Notes under the pieces: generated by a model | The model's database searches: none | What the model was told of the DNA's origin: nothing | Seen by the model: only the letters and a program-made list of their open reading frames with translations | Assembly: GCA_020723965.1 (NCBI GenBank) | Contig: DYHW01000003.1 | Coordinates: 158,587 to 222,586, forward strand | Length of the DNA stretch: 64,000 nucleotides | Origin: Melioribacter sp. | Lineage (GTDB): Bacteria > Bacteroidota > Ignavibacteria > Ignavibacteriales > Melioribacteraceae | Direction: 5' to 3' | Position numbers and translations under genes: made by a program | Shown: positions 36,241 to 44,917 of the stretch, piece after piece | Numbering within the stretch: position 1 is the first letter of the stretch | Layout: the number at the start of each line of letters is the position of its first letter

Positions 36241-36425
36241 GTTTTAGCGAATGGATTAATGCAAATGGTGTTAAATTTATTTCCAAATATTAATTTCCGT
36301 TCGCTAAAGCTAACGGAATAATTCTTTTCTAAATAATTCATGGCTTTAGTCTTATTTAATATTTTTTATACGGCTGAAGCCGGAGTTTCTATTTATTCTT
36401 TTTGTCCGTCTGCTGAAGCTGACGG
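36241..36425. repeat. Cluster of short palindromic repeats (GCTrAAGC core)
   Basis: Two 20-bp near-palindromes, CCGTTCGCTAAAGCTAACGG (36297-36316) and CCGTCTGCTGAAGCTGACGG (36406-36425), share the pattern CCGTy-n-GCTrAAGCt-rACGG. A third, shorter palindrome, CGGCTGAAGCCG, is at 36371-36382. Degenerate traces are at 36241-36254 and near 36340. All lie in the gap between the two kinases. They look like a dispersed intergenic mini-hairpin family rather than a regulator site. Confidence 0.6.
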
Positions 36426-36447
36426 CATTGATATCTGTTTTTCAGCA

Positions 36448-39400
36448 TTATAATTTCAAAGTTCTCATAATTTCCTTAAATCTTTTCATCTCTTTCATTA
36501 GACTATCTATTTCAAACATTTCAGCAAAAGAAGAAATTTGTTTTCCATATTCAATTAGTATATCGAAAGAATATTCCCTGCCTAATGATTCTATATCTTT
36601 TCCGAATTCTTCCATTTCATCAATTATGTTTGTTTGAATTATTTTATCATATCTCGGGTAAAATTCTTCTTCAAGAACTTTAATCAATTCGGGCAGGTTT
36701 TTCTTTTGTTCATCGCTAAACTCGACTAAAGCAGTTTTCTTATTTTCAATTTTCACATCAGCAGATTTATACTTTAGATATTTTTTCAAAAGATCCATGA
36801 AAGCCAAAAGTTCAATGGGCTTTAATAAGAACTCATCAAACAAGTCAACTGTATCTTCGCCTTGCAGCATAAGTTTTGACGAGGCAGTAATGCAAATAAT
36901 GGGAATCTCTCTTGTCTTTTCTTGCTGTTTCAATATTCGCGTAGCTTCAAATCCGTTCATAACCGGCATTCTTAAATCCATTAAGATAACATCTGGAATT
37001 TCTTTATTTGCAATCTCAATTGCTTCTTTACCATTTGTGGCTTGAAAAATTGTTAAGTGTGCGTTTTCAAGAATATCAATAATTAACTCTCTATTATTTT
37101 GATTGTCATCCACAATAAGCAACTTTCCGCATTCAAAGATTGTGGAAGACGGATCAAATTCTTTTACATCTGTAACTAGTTTTTGGTCTTCATAAACTTT
37201 AATTGAAGGAATTGTGATTATGAATGTGCTTCCTTTACCAGGTTGGCTTTTAATCTCAATTTTCCCTCCCATCATTTCAACAAGTCGTTTTGTGATTGCA
37301 AGCCCAAGTCCGGTGCCACCGTATTGTTTGACCCTTGTTCCTTGTTGCTGTGCAAATGCTTCAAACACATAACTTTGTTCATCTTCAGGAATACCGATGC
37401 CGGTATCTTCAACGCTGATTATCAAATCAATTAAATTTTCTTTACTTTCTTTTTTATCGAGAATAAGAATTATATACCCTTTTGCAGTGAATTTTACTGC
37501 ATTGCCGATTAGATTAAAAAGTATCTGACGCATACGTAAGCCATCAAGCAGAAGTGAGTTAGGAATATTCGATTCCGTTTCAATAATGAAATCGAGTTTC
37601 TTTTCGGAAATCTTTTGAGAGAACATGCTTTCAACTTCTTCAACAAGTTTGATAATGTTTAGCGGTTCCGGTTCAAGTTTTAGTTTACCTGCTTCAATTT
37701 TTGATAGATCCAAAATATCATTTATCAATGAGAGAAGGTTTTTACCGCTTGTGCGTATTGTTTCAATTCGTTTACGATTCATCTCATCTTTTAAAGAATT
37801 AAAAAGTAAATCAGAAAAACCAATAATAGCGTTCATAGGTGTGCGAATTTCGTGTGACATATTAGCAAGAAAAATACTTTTAGCGCTGTTGGCTGCGTCT
37901 GCTTCTTCTTTGGCTTTTTTCAGTTCTTTCTCTCTTTCAAGCAGTTCTGCTGTTCTTTCATTTACAAGTTGTTCAAGGTGTTGATTGTAATTTTCTAATT
38001 CTTTTTCTATACGCCTTCTTTCTATTGCAATGCTTGCAATATCTGCCGCAGATTTAATTCTTTGAATATCATCTTCGTTTGGAGCAGTTGGTTTGCGATG
38101 GTAGATTGCGAATGTGCCTAAAACTTTTCCATCTGAAGAGATTATTGGTTCAGACCAACAAGAACTAAGATTTGCTTTTCTTGCTAATTCGCGGTAAGGA
38201 GTCCAAAAAGGATGCGAGAAAACATCTTCAACAATAACACGTTGTTTAGTAAATGCCGCTGTTCCGCAAGAACCAGCACCATAACCAATTTCCGCCCCGT
38301 GAAATGCTTGATTGTAGAAATCTGGCAAGTTTGGTGCAGCGCCGCTTAATAAATGTTTTCCTTCTTCATCCAAAAGAAGAATTGAACAGATATATGTTGT
38401 GGTCTCATTCTCAACTGATTTTACAATTAGATCAAGAATTTCCGGCAGAGGAGTTTGTTCAACAATTAATTCAAGAATGTGTCGGCGGTTTTCTTCCTGT
38501 ATTTCTAATTGTTTTTGTTCGGTTATATCTTTTGCAATTCCTCCTATCTGAACCAGATTACCTTCGTCGTCTTTAATTATAGATTTTCTATCAAGAAGCC
38601 ATCGAATTATGCCGTTTGGCTTAATTATACGGTACTCTGCTATAGCTTTCCCCTTTTCGAAGAGTTCTTTACCGCTTTGTTCAGCGATATTGCGATCATC
38701 AGGGTGAACCATTTTTATCCAAAGCTTAGGATCTGCCTTAAACTCATCTATTGAAATACCATAAACATCTTCGAATGCATTATTTATATCCACAATTTGA
38801 GTGCCGTCTAGGTTAGACGTCCAAACTACATCATTTAAATCGTTTATCAAGCGGTTGAATCTCTCATTACTTTCTTTTACATGTTTTTCAGCTAACTTGC
38901 GTTCGGTAACATCTTGGGATAAGATAAAAATACCTTCTTGGATAGGTTGAATACTTAGCTCAAACCAACCTTTTGTTCCATCCGGAAAAGTAAAGACATT
39001 TTCTGTTTTGTAAGAAATTCTTTCTTCCATAGATAGTTTAATTTTTGAAAATATCTCTGTTTGTTCAATACCTTTCCACATACTTAAATAATTTTTCCCT
39101 ATAAGTTCTTCATTAGGGCGGCGGTTATGTTTTTCTGCGGCTTTGTTTATATATGAATAAATCCAATCATGGCTAATAATTTGGCATCCTTCCAGCATGT
39201 TATCAAGAACTGAACGAAAACGTTCCTCGCTTTCTTTTAGTAATCTTTGTTGAATTCTTTTTTCTGTTTCATCTTGGAATGCTAATACAACTCCACTAAT
39301 AGAAACATCAGCTGAATAAATCGGTGCGCCTGTATCCATTACCGGAATTTCTTTCCCATCTTTAGAAATTAATATTGTATGATTTGCGAGATATTTTACT

Positions 39401-40662
39401 ATACCGCTTTTTATCACTTTTTCTATCGGGTTTTTTTCTATCAGTCCTGTATTTTCTGCTTTTATTATATAAACATCTGTAAGATTTCTGCCTCTTGCAT
39501 CTCTGAATTTCCAGCCGGTCAATTCTTCGGCCAGCCGGTTCATATATAAAATTTTTCCATCAATGTCTGTTGTTATTACACCATCTCCAATGCTGTCCAA
39601 AGTAACTTTGAACTGTTCTTGGGTTTCCCACAATTTTATTTCTTTGTTTGCTAATTCCCTATAAATATTTCTTTGGCGGTAATGATATATCCCTGCTAAA
39701 CTAATTCCCATTAATAAAATTAAAAGAACAATAAACCCAAGGACTATCCAGACCAAAAGATTTTTCTCAGCAAATATTTCTTCTTTATCAACCTTAGCAA
39801 CAAGGAACCAAGGCGTGTTTGGTATGCTGGTTATATATGCAATGACATCTACACCACGATAATCTTTTCCCTCAGTAATTCCGATGTAACCTAAAACTGC
39901 TTGAGCAGCCGGAAGGTCTTTTCTTGAAATGGGCAATTCAAAATCAATAGGCTGGATTGATAGATGTCTTAACTTATTTAGGAACACAACCTTATCTCCA
40001 TCTTTTCTAATCATAAATGATTCGGAAGATTTGCTTGGCGTTGGCCAGGTAGTTATAAGGGGGAAAATAAAATTATCCGGATCCATTTTGAATAATAGTA
40101 CCGCAATCGTTTGATTATTTTCATTTAATACCGGAGAAATAAAATCAATATATATCTTATTCTCAACAGTAGATTTGCTCAAATCGGAAGAAACACTTTT
40201 TTTAGCAGCAACTACTTTTTTAACTAAATTTAATTCCGCTGGTTCGATGCTTTGTAATTTAGGATCAATTGAAAAGAGAAGCTCTCCATCAGTTGAAACA
40301 AGATGAATATTCAAATAGCCGTGTTCAGCTTTTAGTTGGTTTAAAAACTTTAGGAGAATTGATCTATCGTTCGGGTTTTTACCGGAGAGATATTTCTCAA
40401 TTTTTTCTTTTAAGAAAATATTATTTGAAATAATCAGAGCATCATTTAATTCGTCAGCGTACCAATCGGAAATCTGCTTGATTTTAAGTTTAGCAATTGC
40501 ACTTAGTTCGTTTTGTCGGGTTTGTGTAATGTTCTTTTCTTCATTGCCGTAATAGAAATAACCCGATACTGCAATGAGAATGCTAAGTATTGTAATTAAA
40601 GCAGCAACTTGTTTTTTGTTGGCAAAGATATTTTTTTGTTTCATTGTATTAAATCCTTGCAT
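36448..40662 (-). CDS. Membrane hybrid histidine kinase (Cache-PAS3-GAF-HisKA-HATPase-REC)
   Basis: The protein is 1404 residues. A membrane helix at about 18-36 and another at about 305-327 flank a periplasmic Cache-like sensor. Then come three PAS domains (about 340-460, 475-590, 600-725, with PAC motifs such as GVVLAFQDETEKR and QIGGIAKDITEQKQ), a GAF domain (GYGAGSCGTAAFTKQR), a coiled coil, and HisKA (NMSHEIRTPMNAIIGF). The ATPase has NLIGNAVKFT, DTGIGIP and GGTGLGLAIT. A receiver follows (LLIVDDNQNNREL; VILMDLRMPVMNG). The last ~100 residues are helical and Hpt-like but lack a clear phospho-His. M7 (40644), preceded by AAGGA, is an alternative start. Confidence 0.92.
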   Translation of the reverse strand: MQGFNTMKQKNIFANKKQVAALITILSILIAVSGYFYYGNEEKNITQTRQNELSAIAKLKIKQISDWYADELNDALIISNNIFLKEKIEKYLSGKNPNDRSILLKFLNQLKAEHGYLNIHLVSTDGELLFSIDPKLQSIEPAELNLVKKVVAAKKSVSSDLSKSTVENKIYIDFISPVLNENNQTIAVLLFKMDPDNFIFPLITTWPTPSKSSESFMIRKDGDKVVFLNKLRHLSIQPIDFELPISRKDLPAAQAVLGYIGITEGKDYRGVDVIAYITSIPNTPWFLVAKVDKEEIFAEKNLLVWIVLGFIVLLILLMGISLAGIYHYRQRNIYRELANKEIKLWETQEQFKVTLDSIGDGVITTDIDGKILYMNRLAEELTGWKFRDARGRNLTDVYIIKAENTGLIEKNPIEKVIKSGIVKYLANHTILISKDGKEIPVMDTGAPIYSADVSISGVVLAFQDETEKRIQQRLLKESEERFRSVLDNMLEGCQIISHDWIYSYINKAAEKHNRRPNEELIGKNYLSMWKGIEQTEIFSKIKLSMEERISYKTENVFTFPDGTKGWFELSIQPIQEGIFILSQDVTERKLAEKHVKESNERFNRLINDLNDVVWTSNLDGTQIVDINNAFEDVYGISIDEFKADPKLWIKMVHPDDRNIAEQSGKELFEKGKAIAEYRIIKPNGIIRWLLDRKSIIKDDEGNLVQIGGIAKDITEQKQLEIQEENRRHILELIVEQTPLPEILDLIVKSVENETTTYICSILLLDEEGKHLLSGAAPNLPDFYNQAFHGAEIGYGAGSCGTAAFTKQRVIVEDVFSHPFWTPYRELARKANLSSCWSEPIISSDGKVLGTFAIYHRKPTAPNEDDIQRIKSAADIASIAIERRRIEKELENYNQHLEQLVNERTAELLEREKELKKAKEEADAANSAKSIFLANMSHEIRTPMNAIIGFSDLLFNSLKDEMNRKRIETIRTSGKNLLSLINDILDLSKIEAGKLKLEPEPLNIIKLVEEVESMFSQKISEKKLDFIIETESNIPNSLLLDGLRMRQILFNLIGNAVKFTAKGYIILILDKKESKENLIDLIISVEDTGIGIPEDEQSYVFEAFAQQQGTRVKQYGGTGLGLAITKRLVEMMGGKIEIKSQPGKGSTFIITIPSIKVYEDQKLVTDVKEFDPSSTIFECGKLLIVDDNQNNRELIIDILENAHLTIFQATNGKEAIEIANKEIPDVILMDLRMPVMNGFEATRILKQQEKTREIPIICITASSKLMLQGEDTVDLFDEFLLKPIELLAFMDLLKKYLKYKSADVKIENKKTALVEFSDEQKKNLPELIKVLEEEFYPRYDKIIQTNIIDEMEEFGKDIESLGREYSFDILIEYGKQISSFAEMFEIDSLMKEMKRFKEIMRTLKL

Positions 40663-40926
40663 AGTATAATATTTTGTTCTGATGTTAATGCTTTATTGCG
40701 CGGAGAAAAAACTAACTGCGCGGCAACTAAACCGCTGTGTATAAAACTTACTATCTGTTATTATATAATAAAGATGTAGAATATGTTGGATACTGTATCA
40801 ACGACTGCGAATAAAAATCAAAGAACAATGGATTAAGAATTTACAAAAACAAGTTTCTCCTCTATGTTTTAATTGTATTGGTTCAGAGGAAAAAGGAATT
40901 TTGGGTTATTTAAGTAAGGGGAAAAA

Positions 40927-41250
40927 CTAGCTGACATTCTTCACCTCGTAACGTTGTAATTTAGTTAATTGTAATTTAGCGTTTTTTGCTTCAAGTTTCT
41001 TTGTAATTCTATCATTTAAAAAATCTTTGGGTGTCAGATAAAACAAAGAGCTGTGTAAACGTTTGGTATTGTAGTAGTCGATAAACTCAGTCCCGCCTTG
41101 TCGGGATTTTCTGGCATCATCAAGATTAATCAGAGATTTTCTCATCAAGCATTCTTCGTGAATGGTTCTGTCATATCGTTCAATCTTTCCGTTACTCTGC
41201 GGGTAAGCAATAGAAGTTCTGATGTGCATCGCTTTCTTTCCTCCATGTTC
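40927..41250 (-). pseudogene. IS3-type transposase C-terminal fragment
   Basis: The frame reads MHIRTSIAYPQSNGKIERYD, then IHEECL, FIDYYNTKRLHSSL and LTPKDFL, the end of the rve integrase domain of IS3/IS481-type transposases. The upstream catalytic Asp residues are missing: the frame meets a stop near 41290 and no DDE domain precedes it. Within the fragment, an 18-bp palindromic stretch encodes SRQGGT between DARK and EFIDYY. No flanking inverted repeats were found. This is a dead insertion-sequence remnant. Confidence 0.8.
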
Positions 41251-41482
41251 CGAAGGAATGGCTATACCATAATTTCCCTTGTTTTACACTATACTAAATT
41301 TAGCAAATTCCATTTCCACCTGAAGCGTTACAATCATCTAAGAAGTTTTTTGTTTATTAACAATTTTGAAGTAAAAATAGTTTCATCCATAGCTTAAATT
41401 TTCAATTTTTTATTCGATAATAGTGATGGCATAACACTGTATTGCCAAGGAAGGATAAATTCCATATTTCAGGGAGGATAAA

Positions 41483-41683
41483 ATGGATATCAGTGTTTGG
41501 GATCTAATCTATAAAGATCCACCAATAACCAAGGCAGATTTACGTATAGCTCAACAAAAATTAGCGCCTGTTAATTTTCCTGCTAATTTGGATAAAATTG
41601 AGCTTTCAAATCAAGCCAAAGCTTTAGCAGAAAAATTAGTTGAAAAAGTATCTAAACAAGAAACAAATGAAAATAAAGAATAA
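41483..41683 (+). CDS. Small soluble protein of unknown function (66 aa)
   Basis: I do not recognise this gene. It has a very good ribosome site (GGGAGG, spacing about 6) and begins MDISVWDLIYKDPP. The C-terminal half (KIELSNQAKALAEKLVEKV) is a charged helix with faint likeness to the tail of FlgM-type anti-sigma factors, but no flagellar genes are nearby and this is weak. There is no signal peptide or membrane segment. It stands alone between transposase debris and a MITE-like element. Confidence 0.6.
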   Translation: MDISVWDLIYKDPPITKADLRIAQQKLAPVNFPANLDKIELSNQAKALAEKLVEKVSKQETNENKE

Positions 41684-41762
41684 TATTTTTTTCAACTCGA
41701 TTTTTTTTACATGCTTTAGCTATGATTTTAATAGATATACTGCCTATCTATATCAATAATAA

Positions 41763-41909
41763 TTAGTAACTGGTGTTACTGGTGGGAATGTTTTTTAAAT
41801 TTTAATTCGCACAACTTCTCAGCTTAGCTCTACTGTGGTTTAAATTCCTCTGATTCTTCCGTCAAAAAGACAGTAAGAATAAACTAAGTTGTGTAACATC
41901 AGTTAGTAA
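41763..41909. mobile_element. MITE-like element, 147 bp, with imperfect terminal inverted repeats
   Basis: The left end TTAGTAACTGGTGTTACTG and the right end, read inward as TTACTAACTGATGTTACAC, match at about 16 of 19 positions. The interior has no open reading frame of note. The right-end 21 bp recur exactly at 21908-21928. The small size, terminal repeats and lack of coding content fit a non-autonomous element. The transposase fragment at 40927 is nearby but has no matched ends, so the source transposase is unknown. Confidence 0.5.
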
Positions 41910-41989
41910 GATATACAAATCAAATAAGCCTGCCAGATATTAAGTTTTGCATTAAAAAATAATAAGTATAATTTTGCAATAGAATTTAT

Positions 41990-42063
41990 GCGCCCGTAGC
42001 TCAACCGGATAGAGCATCAGACTTCGGATCTGAGGGTTGAGGGTTCGAATCCTTCCGGGCGTG
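41990..42063 (+). tRNA. tRNA-Arg (anticodon TCG)
   Basis: The cloverleaf folds by eye. Acceptor stem GCGCCCG pairs with CGGGCGT (terminal G-U). The D arm is GCTC...GAGC. The anticodon stem TCAGA/TCTGA has loop CTTCGGA, giving anticodon TCG at 42024-42026. The T arm is GAGGG TTCGAAT CCTTC. It reads CGA, and by wobble other CGN codons. CCA is not encoded. It stands alone, with tadA 150 bp downstream. TadA normally edits the ACG-anticodon arginine tRNA, which is not this one. Confidence 0.95.
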
Positions 42064-42214
42064 CTAAAAAATGATAATGAAGAATGGAAAATGAATTTGT
42101 CTAAGAGTGGAATTCTAAATTTATCAATTCTTTTTTCCTGATTATCAATTACAATTTATAAATGCAAATGGAATAAATTCTCAATTATCAATTCGCCATT
42201 CTCAATTAATAATT

Positions 42215-42685
42215 ATGAATTTCCCTAATCACGTCTATAAATTTATGAACGCAGCTTTAGAAGAGGCTGAAAAAGCAGCTAAGCAGAATGAAGTTCCTAT
42301 CGGCGCTGTAGTTGTTTATCAGAATAAAATTATTGGCCGCGGATATAATCAAACTGAAATGCTAAAAGATTCTACTGCACATGCAGAAATACTAGCTATC
42401 ACAGCAGCTTCAAATCATCTTCAATCGAAATTTCTTGATGAATGCGATCTTTACGTAACTGTAGAACCATGCCTAATGTGCAGCGGCGCCATTCTCCTTT
42501 CACGAATAAAAAATCTTTACTTCGGAACATTTGAACCTAAGTTTGGAGCTTGCGGTTCACTTTTTAATGTGATCGAGAGTGGAAAGTATAATCACAAAAC
42601 GAATGTTTTTTTCGGTATTTATTCGGATGAATCCAAAAATCTTTTAGAAAGATTTTTTATATCGAAAAGAACAATCTATAATTAG
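42215..42685 (+). CDS. tadA: tRNA-specific adenosine deaminase
   Basis: This 156-residue zinc deaminase converts A34 to inosine in tRNA-Arg(ACG). The zinc and catalytic motif HAEILAI (His and Glu, about residue 53) is followed by EPCLMCSGAILLSRI with the two zinc cysteines. FGAFEPKFG-like text (YFGTFEPKFGACGSLF) is typical of TadA. No ribosome site is evident; the upstream region is AT-rich with repeated ATTCTCAATT-like stretches. Confidence 0.94.
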   Translation: MNFPNHVYKFMNAALEEAEKAAKQNEVPIGAVVVYQNKIIGRGYNQTEMLKDSTAHAEILAITAASNHLQSKFLDECDLYVTVEPCLMCSGAILLSRIKNLYFGTFEPKFGACGSLFNVIESGKYNHKTNVFFGIYSDESKNLLERFFISKRTIYN

Positions 42686-42866
42686 AAATATAAAACTAGA
42701 ATGTCTGCTATTTTTACTTTCATTTATAGTCTAAACCAAAAACTAATTTCTTTTGAATAATTGAAATATCCACTCTCTATAAAAGCAGATTGGCATATAA
42801 TAACATTTCTCTTTAATTTCCTTTTAAAAATATTTTTTAATATTCCCACACTATATTCAATATAAT

Positions 42867-43514
42867 ATGCGGATAATAATTTTCGGTTTGCCCGGCGTTG
42901 GCAAAGGAACTCAAGCAAAAATATTAGCATCGAAATTAGGAATCGCACACATTTCTACTGGCGATATCTTGCGCGAAGCAATCAAAAAAGAAACTGAACT
43001 TGGTATAAAAGCAAAAGCCATTGTAGAGAAAGGAGAACTTGTTCCTGATGAAATTATGGGCGGTATAATTCGAGAAGTTTTGAATGAGGAAAGATGCAAG
43101 AACGGTTTTATTCTCGATGGTTTTCCGCGCACATTAGAACAAGCTAAAATATTAGACCAAATATTTTCTGAAATTAAGAACGAATCGACCTGCCTTATCA
43201 AACTCGATGCAGAAGACTCGATAATCATTGATAGAATTACAAACCGTTTGGTTTGCAGCGTTTGCGGCAATATTGAAACTAAAAGCGATATTAACGATAA
43301 TTTTGTTTGTTCCATTTGCAATTCTACGGACAGCTTTATAAGAAGAAAAGATGATGATGCAGAGGTAATTAAAAAGAGAATTAAGGTTTACCACGAAACT
43401 ACAGCCCAAGTTTTTAATTATTATAAAGAGAAAGCAAAAACTATCGAAATAGATGGATCAAAATCGATTGATGAGGTAACCAAAGAAATATTAAGCAAGC
43501 TTAGTGTAAATTAA
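42867..43514 (+). CDS. adk: Adenylate kinase (zinc-type lid)
   Basis: This 215-residue enzyme interconverts ATP + AMP and 2 ADP. The P-loop is GLPGVGKGTQAK at residues 7-18. The AMP site shows STGDILR and GFPRTLEQA. The lid carries CSVCGN and CSICNS, a four-cysteine zinc site seen in many Gram-positive and some other bacterial Adk proteins. It is convergent with ftsE (10 bp between stops). Confidence 0.97.
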   Translation: MRIIIFGLPGVGKGTQAKILASKLGIAHISTGDILREAIKKETELGIKAKAIVEKGELVPDEIMGGIIREVLNEERCKNGFILDGFPRTLEQAKILDQIFSEIKNESTCLIKLDAEDSIIIDRITNRLVCSVCGNIETKSDINDNFVCSICNSTDSFIRRKDDDAEVIKKRIKVYHETTAQVFNYYKEKAKTIEIDGSKSIDEVTKEILSKLSVN

Positions 43515-43524
43515 TTTATTTCTT

Positions 43525-44190
43525 CTATTTTCTTAAAATAACTTTTACTGCTCTCCCCTCTTCAAGGCGTATAATTTTTGAGTCGAATTTTCTGATGAGT
43601 TCATAATTATGCGTAGCAAATATAACCGAAGTGCCTCGCGAGTTTATTCTTTTTAAGATATCTAAGATTTCTTCCGAAGTTTCATTATCTAAATTTCCAG
43701 TCGGTTCATCGGCAAGAACTAAAAAAGGATCGTTAATAATTGCGCGTGCAATTGCAACACGCTGCTTCTCGCCGCCGGAAAGCTGTTCCGGCATGTTATT
43801 TTGTTTATGCGATAAACCTACTTCTGTTAGCGCGTAATAAACTTTCTTTTTAATGAGTTTATTTGGAGTCCCCGTAACACGCAAAACAAATGCTATATTT
43901 TCATATACATTTCTATCAGCAAGCAATTGATAATCTTGAAATATTATTCCAAGTTTTCTTCTTAGAAGAGGCAGCTCCTTTTCGCGTATTACATCTGAGT
44001 TGTAATTGCCAACTTGAACATAGCCTGACTGGGGGAAAATATCCATGTATACCATTCTAAGCAAAGTTGTTTTACCAACGCCGCTTTTCCCAATCAAGAA
44101 AACAAAATCACCTTGCTCAACATGAAGATTGAGGTCGGAAAAAACTGGCTGGTGAGAAAAATTTAGATCAACATGATTAAATGTTAGCAT
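43525..44190 (-). CDS. ftsE: Cell-division ATP-binding protein FtsE
   Basis: This 221-residue ABC ATPase has Walker A ([13 protein letters not shown]), the Q-loop IIFQDYQLL, signature [16 protein letters not shown] and Walker [14 protein letters not shown], with the FtsE-typical order. FtsE works with membrane FtsX to control septal peptidoglycan hydrolysis. No ftsX is adjacent, which is unusual because the two are normally paired; it must be elsewhere if present. The start overlaps the upstream methyltransferase by 14 bp. Confidence 0.88.
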   Translation of the reverse strand: MLTFNHVDLNFSHQPVFSDLNLHVEQGDFVFLIGKSGVGKTTLLRMVYMDIFPQSGYVQVGNYNSDVIREKELPLLRRKLGIIFQDYQLLADRNVYENIAFVLRVTGTPNKLIKKKVYYALTEVGLSHKQNNMPEQLSGGEKQRVAIARAIINDPFLVLADEPTGNLDNETSEEILDILKRINSRGTSVIFATHNYELIRKFDSKIIRLEEGRAVKVILRK

Positions 44191-44917
44191 ATCCCCTTCT
44201 CTTCTTTAAAATAAATTGTGCCCTGCAAGAATTACTAGTTGCATTGATCAAAGAAAACGCTTCATAACATTGATGAACATAAAAATTGCTTTTATCAATA
44301 ATTTCAAAATATACTTCAAAGGGATAAATTTTTTGATGATGAATTTCCTCAACCTTTTTACCATTGGCAAGTGTTATATTAAAATGATTTGTGTGAATAC
44401 GCGATTTCCGGTTATAGTTACTTTTTTGTTCGTACTTAATACCATTAACGTTTCCTTTCCTGTTCAAATATTTCTCATATCTAATACTATTATTTTCCAG
44501 TGCAACATCGAATGTAAAAATACCATCGTTTTCTAAACAATCATTTACGTTCTTTAGCATAAACAAAATCTTTTCTTTACTCAAAAGGTAATTAACGCTA
44601 TCGAATGTTGAGAAAACAAAACCAATTTTATTTTTGAACGGTAACCGCAGCATATTGCAACAGACTTTGTGAACATTATTACACTTCATATTTTTCAGCA
44701 TAGAAAAGGAAATATCTGCTGCCACATAGTTTTTAAATTGTTTTCTTAAAATATTTGTTATTTCTCCGGTGCCGCAAGCTAATTCGAGAACTGACGGATT
44801 TTCTTCTTTAATTTCTTCGCTTATTACTAAAATGTATTTTGCCCATTGTTTATAATCGATGGAGCGCATCAAGTGCGAATATACAGAGGCAAGGTGGAAA
44901 TAGTTATTTGTAAGCAT
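44177..44917 (-). CDS. Class I SAM-dependent methyltransferase
   Basis: This 246-residue protein has motif I in ELACGTGEITNIL (about residue 42), AADISFSML (motif II) and a post-motif FVFSTFDSVNYLL typical of small-molecule methyltransferases of the Methyltransf_25/ubiE-like group. The substrate is not identifiable. It overlaps pdxA by 14 bp upstream and ftsE by 14 bp downstream, so it is translationally embedded in the rho-pdxA-ftsE operon. Confidence 0.82.
   Translation of the reverse strand: MLTNNYFHLASVYSHLMRSIDYKQWAKYILVISEEIKEENPSVLELACGTGEITNILRKQFKNYVAADISFSMLKNMKCNNVHKVCCNMLRLPFKNKIGFVFSTFDSVNYLLSKEKILFMLKNVNDCLENDGIFTFDVALENNSIRYEKYLNRKGNVNGIKYEQKSNYNRKSRIHTNHFNITLANGKKVEEIHHQKIYPFEVYFEIIDKSNFYVHQCYEAFSLINATSNSCRAQFILKKRRGYANI

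Noticed and set aside
36297..36425. Operator or riboswitch upstream of the soluble kinase
   Set aside because: The palindromes occur as degenerate multiple copies spread through the gap rather than at a fixed distance from the start, which fits a repeat family better.
40800..40929. Plus-strand tail-like frame reading QWIKNLQKQVSPLCFNCIG
   Set aside because: No start codon or ribosome site precedes it and it is only about 45 codons; it may be debris but cannot be supported.
42724..42948. Minus-strand 74-codon frame upstream of adk
   Set aside because: It overlaps the conserved start of adk on the other strand and has no family features.
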